A stretch of DNA of 5,913 nucleotides from an uncultured Clostridia bacterium (GTDB taxonomy: Bacteria > Bacillota > Clostridia > Christensenellales > Borkfalkiaceae): the NCBI GenBank assembly GCA_947629875.1, contig CANRFK010000087.1:1-5913 (forward strand), written 5' to 3'. Shown here in pieces: positions 4,907 through 5,913 of this stretch (position 1 is its first letter; each line of letters opens with the position of its first letter). The notes under the pieces are model-generated. The model did no database searches. It was not told the DNA's origin and was given only the letters and a program-made list of their open reading frames with translations. Made by a program: the position numbers and the translations under genes.

Positions 4907-4947
4907 ATCCAACCCTTATAGGGGATATTATTTTTTCTTATGGTTTT

Positions 4948-4976
4948 ACTATAACATGTCGCGCGCGAGCTGTCAA
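4948..4976 (-). promoter_or_regulatory. Promoter of the LacI-family gene
   Basis: Minus strand: a perfect TTGACA (4976-4971), 17-base spacer, then TATAGT (4953-4948) preceded by TGT. This is the strongest promoter match in the window. Predicted start near 4941 gives a leader of about 47 nt. The spacer contains a 10-bp GC palindrome (4959-4968), which could allow autorepression. Confidence 0.8.
4959..4968. promoter_or_regulatory. Palindrome in the repressor promoter spacer, possible operator
   Basis: TCGCGCGCGA is a perfect 10-bp palindrome lying between the -35 and -10 of the LacI-family gene, in otherwise AT-rich DNA. A protein bound here would block RNA polymerase. Assignment to this regulator is inference. 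Confidence 0.3.
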
Positions 4977-4988
4977 GCGTTTTTACGA

Positions 4989-5002
4989 TTTTTTCGAAAA
5001 AA
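4989..5002. promoter_or_regulatory. Candidate LacI-family operator 1 (TTTTTTCGAAAAAA)
   Basis: A perfect 14-bp palindrome with a central CG, the usual centre of LacI/GalR-family operators. It lies 12 bases upstream of the -35 of the LacI-family gene. A near copy occurs at 5038-5049, 48 bp away centre to centre. The flanks are unusually A/T-homopolymeric for an operator of this family, so chance cannot be excluded. Confidence 0.35.
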
Positions 5003-5037
5003 GTTATATAATTTCAAGTCAATAAAAAAATTTTTCA

Positions 5038-5049
5038 TTTTTCGAAAAA
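5038..5049. promoter_or_regulatory. Candidate LacI-family operator 2 (TTTTTCGAAAAA)
   Basis: A perfect 12-bp palindrome with a central CG, matching the inner part of the one at 4989-5002. It ends 5 bases before the malQ -35 hexamer, a position where bound protein could hinder or help RNA polymerase. Confidence 0.35.
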
Positions 5050-5054
5050 AATGC

Positions 5055-5083
5055 TTGCATTCTTTCACAAAATGTGCTATGAT
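5055..5083 (+). promoter_or_regulatory. Promoter of malQ
   Basis: TTGCAT (5055-5060), a 17-base spacer, then TATGAT (5078-5083) preceded by TGC, an extended -10. Predicted start near 5090 gives a leader of about 26 nt carrying the ribosome binding site GGGAGG (5104-5109), which ends 6 bases before the ATG. An 8-bp inverted repeat (5063-5070 and 5093-5100) brackets the -10. Confidence 0.7.
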
Positions 5084-5100
5084 AATGTTAAATTGTGAAA
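5063..5100. repeat. Inverted repeat TTTCACAA / TTGTGAAA around the malQ -10
   Basis: TTTCACAA (5063-5070) and TTGTGAAA (5093-5100) are perfect inverted copies separated by 22 bases. The left arm is in the promoter spacer and the right arm begins just past the predicted transcription start, so they cannot pair in the mRNA and would act as DNA sites. Possible operator half-sites; chance is an alternative. Confidence 0.3.
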
Positions 5101-5115
5101 TATGGGAGGCGAGAT

Positions 5116-5913
5116 ATGAGAGCAGCAGGCATTCTGATGCCGATTTCTTCCCTGCCTTCACCTTACGGGATCGGGACTTTCGGCAAGGCGGCATACCGTT
5201 TTGTCGACTTCTTGAAGGGGGCCGGCTGCAAGATCTGGCAGGTGCTCCCGCTCCAGCCCACGTCCTTCGGAGACAGTCCCTATCAGTCCAACGGCGCACA
5301 GGCGCTCAATCCCTATTTTATCGATTTGGATTTCCTCGCACGGGATGGATTGCTTCTGAAAGAGGAGTACGCGGAGCTGGACTGGGGGAGCGACCCCCGC
5401 CGCGTGGACTACGGCAAACTGTACGAGCACCGCATTCCCGTTTTGAGAAAGGCGTTTGCGCGCTTTGATAAGAGCGACCCCCGCTTTTTGCTGTTCCTCC
5501 GTGAGGAGCGCTACCGCGAGTATGCCATCTTTATGGCGCTCAAGGATCTTCACGGCGGCGCTTCCTTTGAAACGTGGGGCGATTTTTCGAGATATGACCG
5601 TGAGGCGGTCGAGGCGTTTGCCCGTACCCACGGGGAAGATGTTTTATTCTATCAGTTTACCCAATTTCAGTTTCTCGCCCAGTGGAGAAGATTGAAACAA
5701 TATGCCAATGACCGCGGCATCGAGATCATGGGAGATATCCCGTTCTATGTCGCGTGGGACAGCGTGGAGACGTGGAAGTACGGCGACGCGCTGTTTCTCC
5801 TTACGGACGACGGTTCCCCTGCTGCCCTTGCAGGCGTTCCCCCCGACGCCTTTTCCGCAACCGGGCAGCTGTGGGGGAACCCCGTCTACGATTGGGAGAA
5901 GATGAAAGAGGAC
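5116..5913 (+). CDS. malQ: 4-alpha-glucanotransferase (amylomaltase), N-terminal 266 codons
   Basis: Partial: open from the ATG at 5116 to the right edge with no stop. MalQ (GH77) transfers alpha-1,4-glucan segments between malto-oligosaccharides, releasing glucose, in the cytoplasm; it serves maltodextrin, starch or glycogen use. The family is about 500 residues, so roughly half is present. Marks: GILMPISSLPSPYGIGTFG (5-23), IWQVLPLQPTSFGDSPYQS (40-58), NPYFIDLDFL, GDIPFYVAWDS (206-216), AGVPPDAFSATGQLWGNP (near 240-256) and VYDW after it. The catalytic Asp nucleophile and the later acid lie beyond the window, so activity cannot be judged. One variation is SNGAQALNP where SxSAFAGNP is usual. 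The start has GGGAGG 6 bases upstream and precedes the conserved N-terminus directly. It is divergent from a LacI-family gene that probably controls it. Confidence 0.95.
   Translation, partial: MRAAGILMPISSLPSPYGIGTFGKAAYRFVDFLKGAGCKIWQVLPLQPTSFGDSPYQSNGAQALNPYFIDLDFLARDGLLLKEEYAELDWGSDPRRVDYGKLYEHRIPVLRKAFARFDKSDPRFLLFLREERYREYAIFMALKDLHGGASFETWGDFSRYDREAVEAFARTHGEDVLFYQFTQFQFLAQWRRLKQYANDRGIEIMGDIPFYVAWDSVETWKYGDALFLLTDDGSPAALAGVPPDAFSATGQLWGNPVYDWEKMKED

Noticed and set aside
4895..4912. TTG (4912) as the start of the LacI-family regulator
   Set aside because: Rare start codon with no well-spaced ribosome binding site. The ATG at 4894 has CAGGG 7 bases upstream and gives the canonical N-terminus.
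4166..4921. A 251-codon open frame on the plus strand opposite the LacI-family gene
   Set aside because: Antisense to a clear LacI-family regulator, with His/Val/Asp-rich low-information sequence.

Overview
The window looks like chromosomal DNA of a GC-rich member of the Clostridia (Firmicutes), perhaps an uncultured gut lineage. This is inference. It rests on the protein families, GC-rich genes separated by AT-rich promoter regions, mostly AGGAGG-type ribosome binding sites, sigma-A-like promoters with TGn extended -10 elements, and strong intrinsic terminators. There are seven protein genes, two of them cut by the window edges. I see no tRNA, rRNA, CRISPR, insertion sequence or phage gene.

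Left part, minus strand (1-1217): a two-gene operon. A short-chain dehydrogenase/reductase is followed, after 12 bases, by the start of an alpha-oxoamine synthase whose visible third resembles bacterial serine palmitoyltransferase. Together they match the first two steps of sphingoid-base synthesis: serine plus acyl thioester to 3-ketosphinganine, then NADPH reduction. If right, this is a sphingolipid-type locus outside the Bacteroidetes. A promoter lies almost on top of the reductase start codon.

Middle part, plus strand (1398-3699): a PPP-type metallophosphoesterase with its own promoter, also nearly leaderless; then a putative esterase with a strong ribosome binding site and an upstream hairpin; then a HAD-family hydrolase 13 bases downstream of the esterase, probably cotranscribed with it. 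These look like general hydrolases and do not suggest one pathway.

Convergent gap (3700-3925): a promoter-like sequence, about 100 bases of purine-rich DNA without an ATG, and a perfect 25+1+25 inverted repeat that should terminate transcription in both directions. The layout suggests a small RNA of about 145 nt.

Right part (3926-5913): a LacI-family repressor (minus) transcribed divergently from malQ (plus; 4-alpha-glucanotransferase, first 266 codons only). The AT-rich region between them holds two well-formed promoters and several palindromes that could be operators. The simplest model is a local repressor controlling malto-oligosaccharide or glycogen use and itself. The repressor appears to lack the usual hinge-helix segment.
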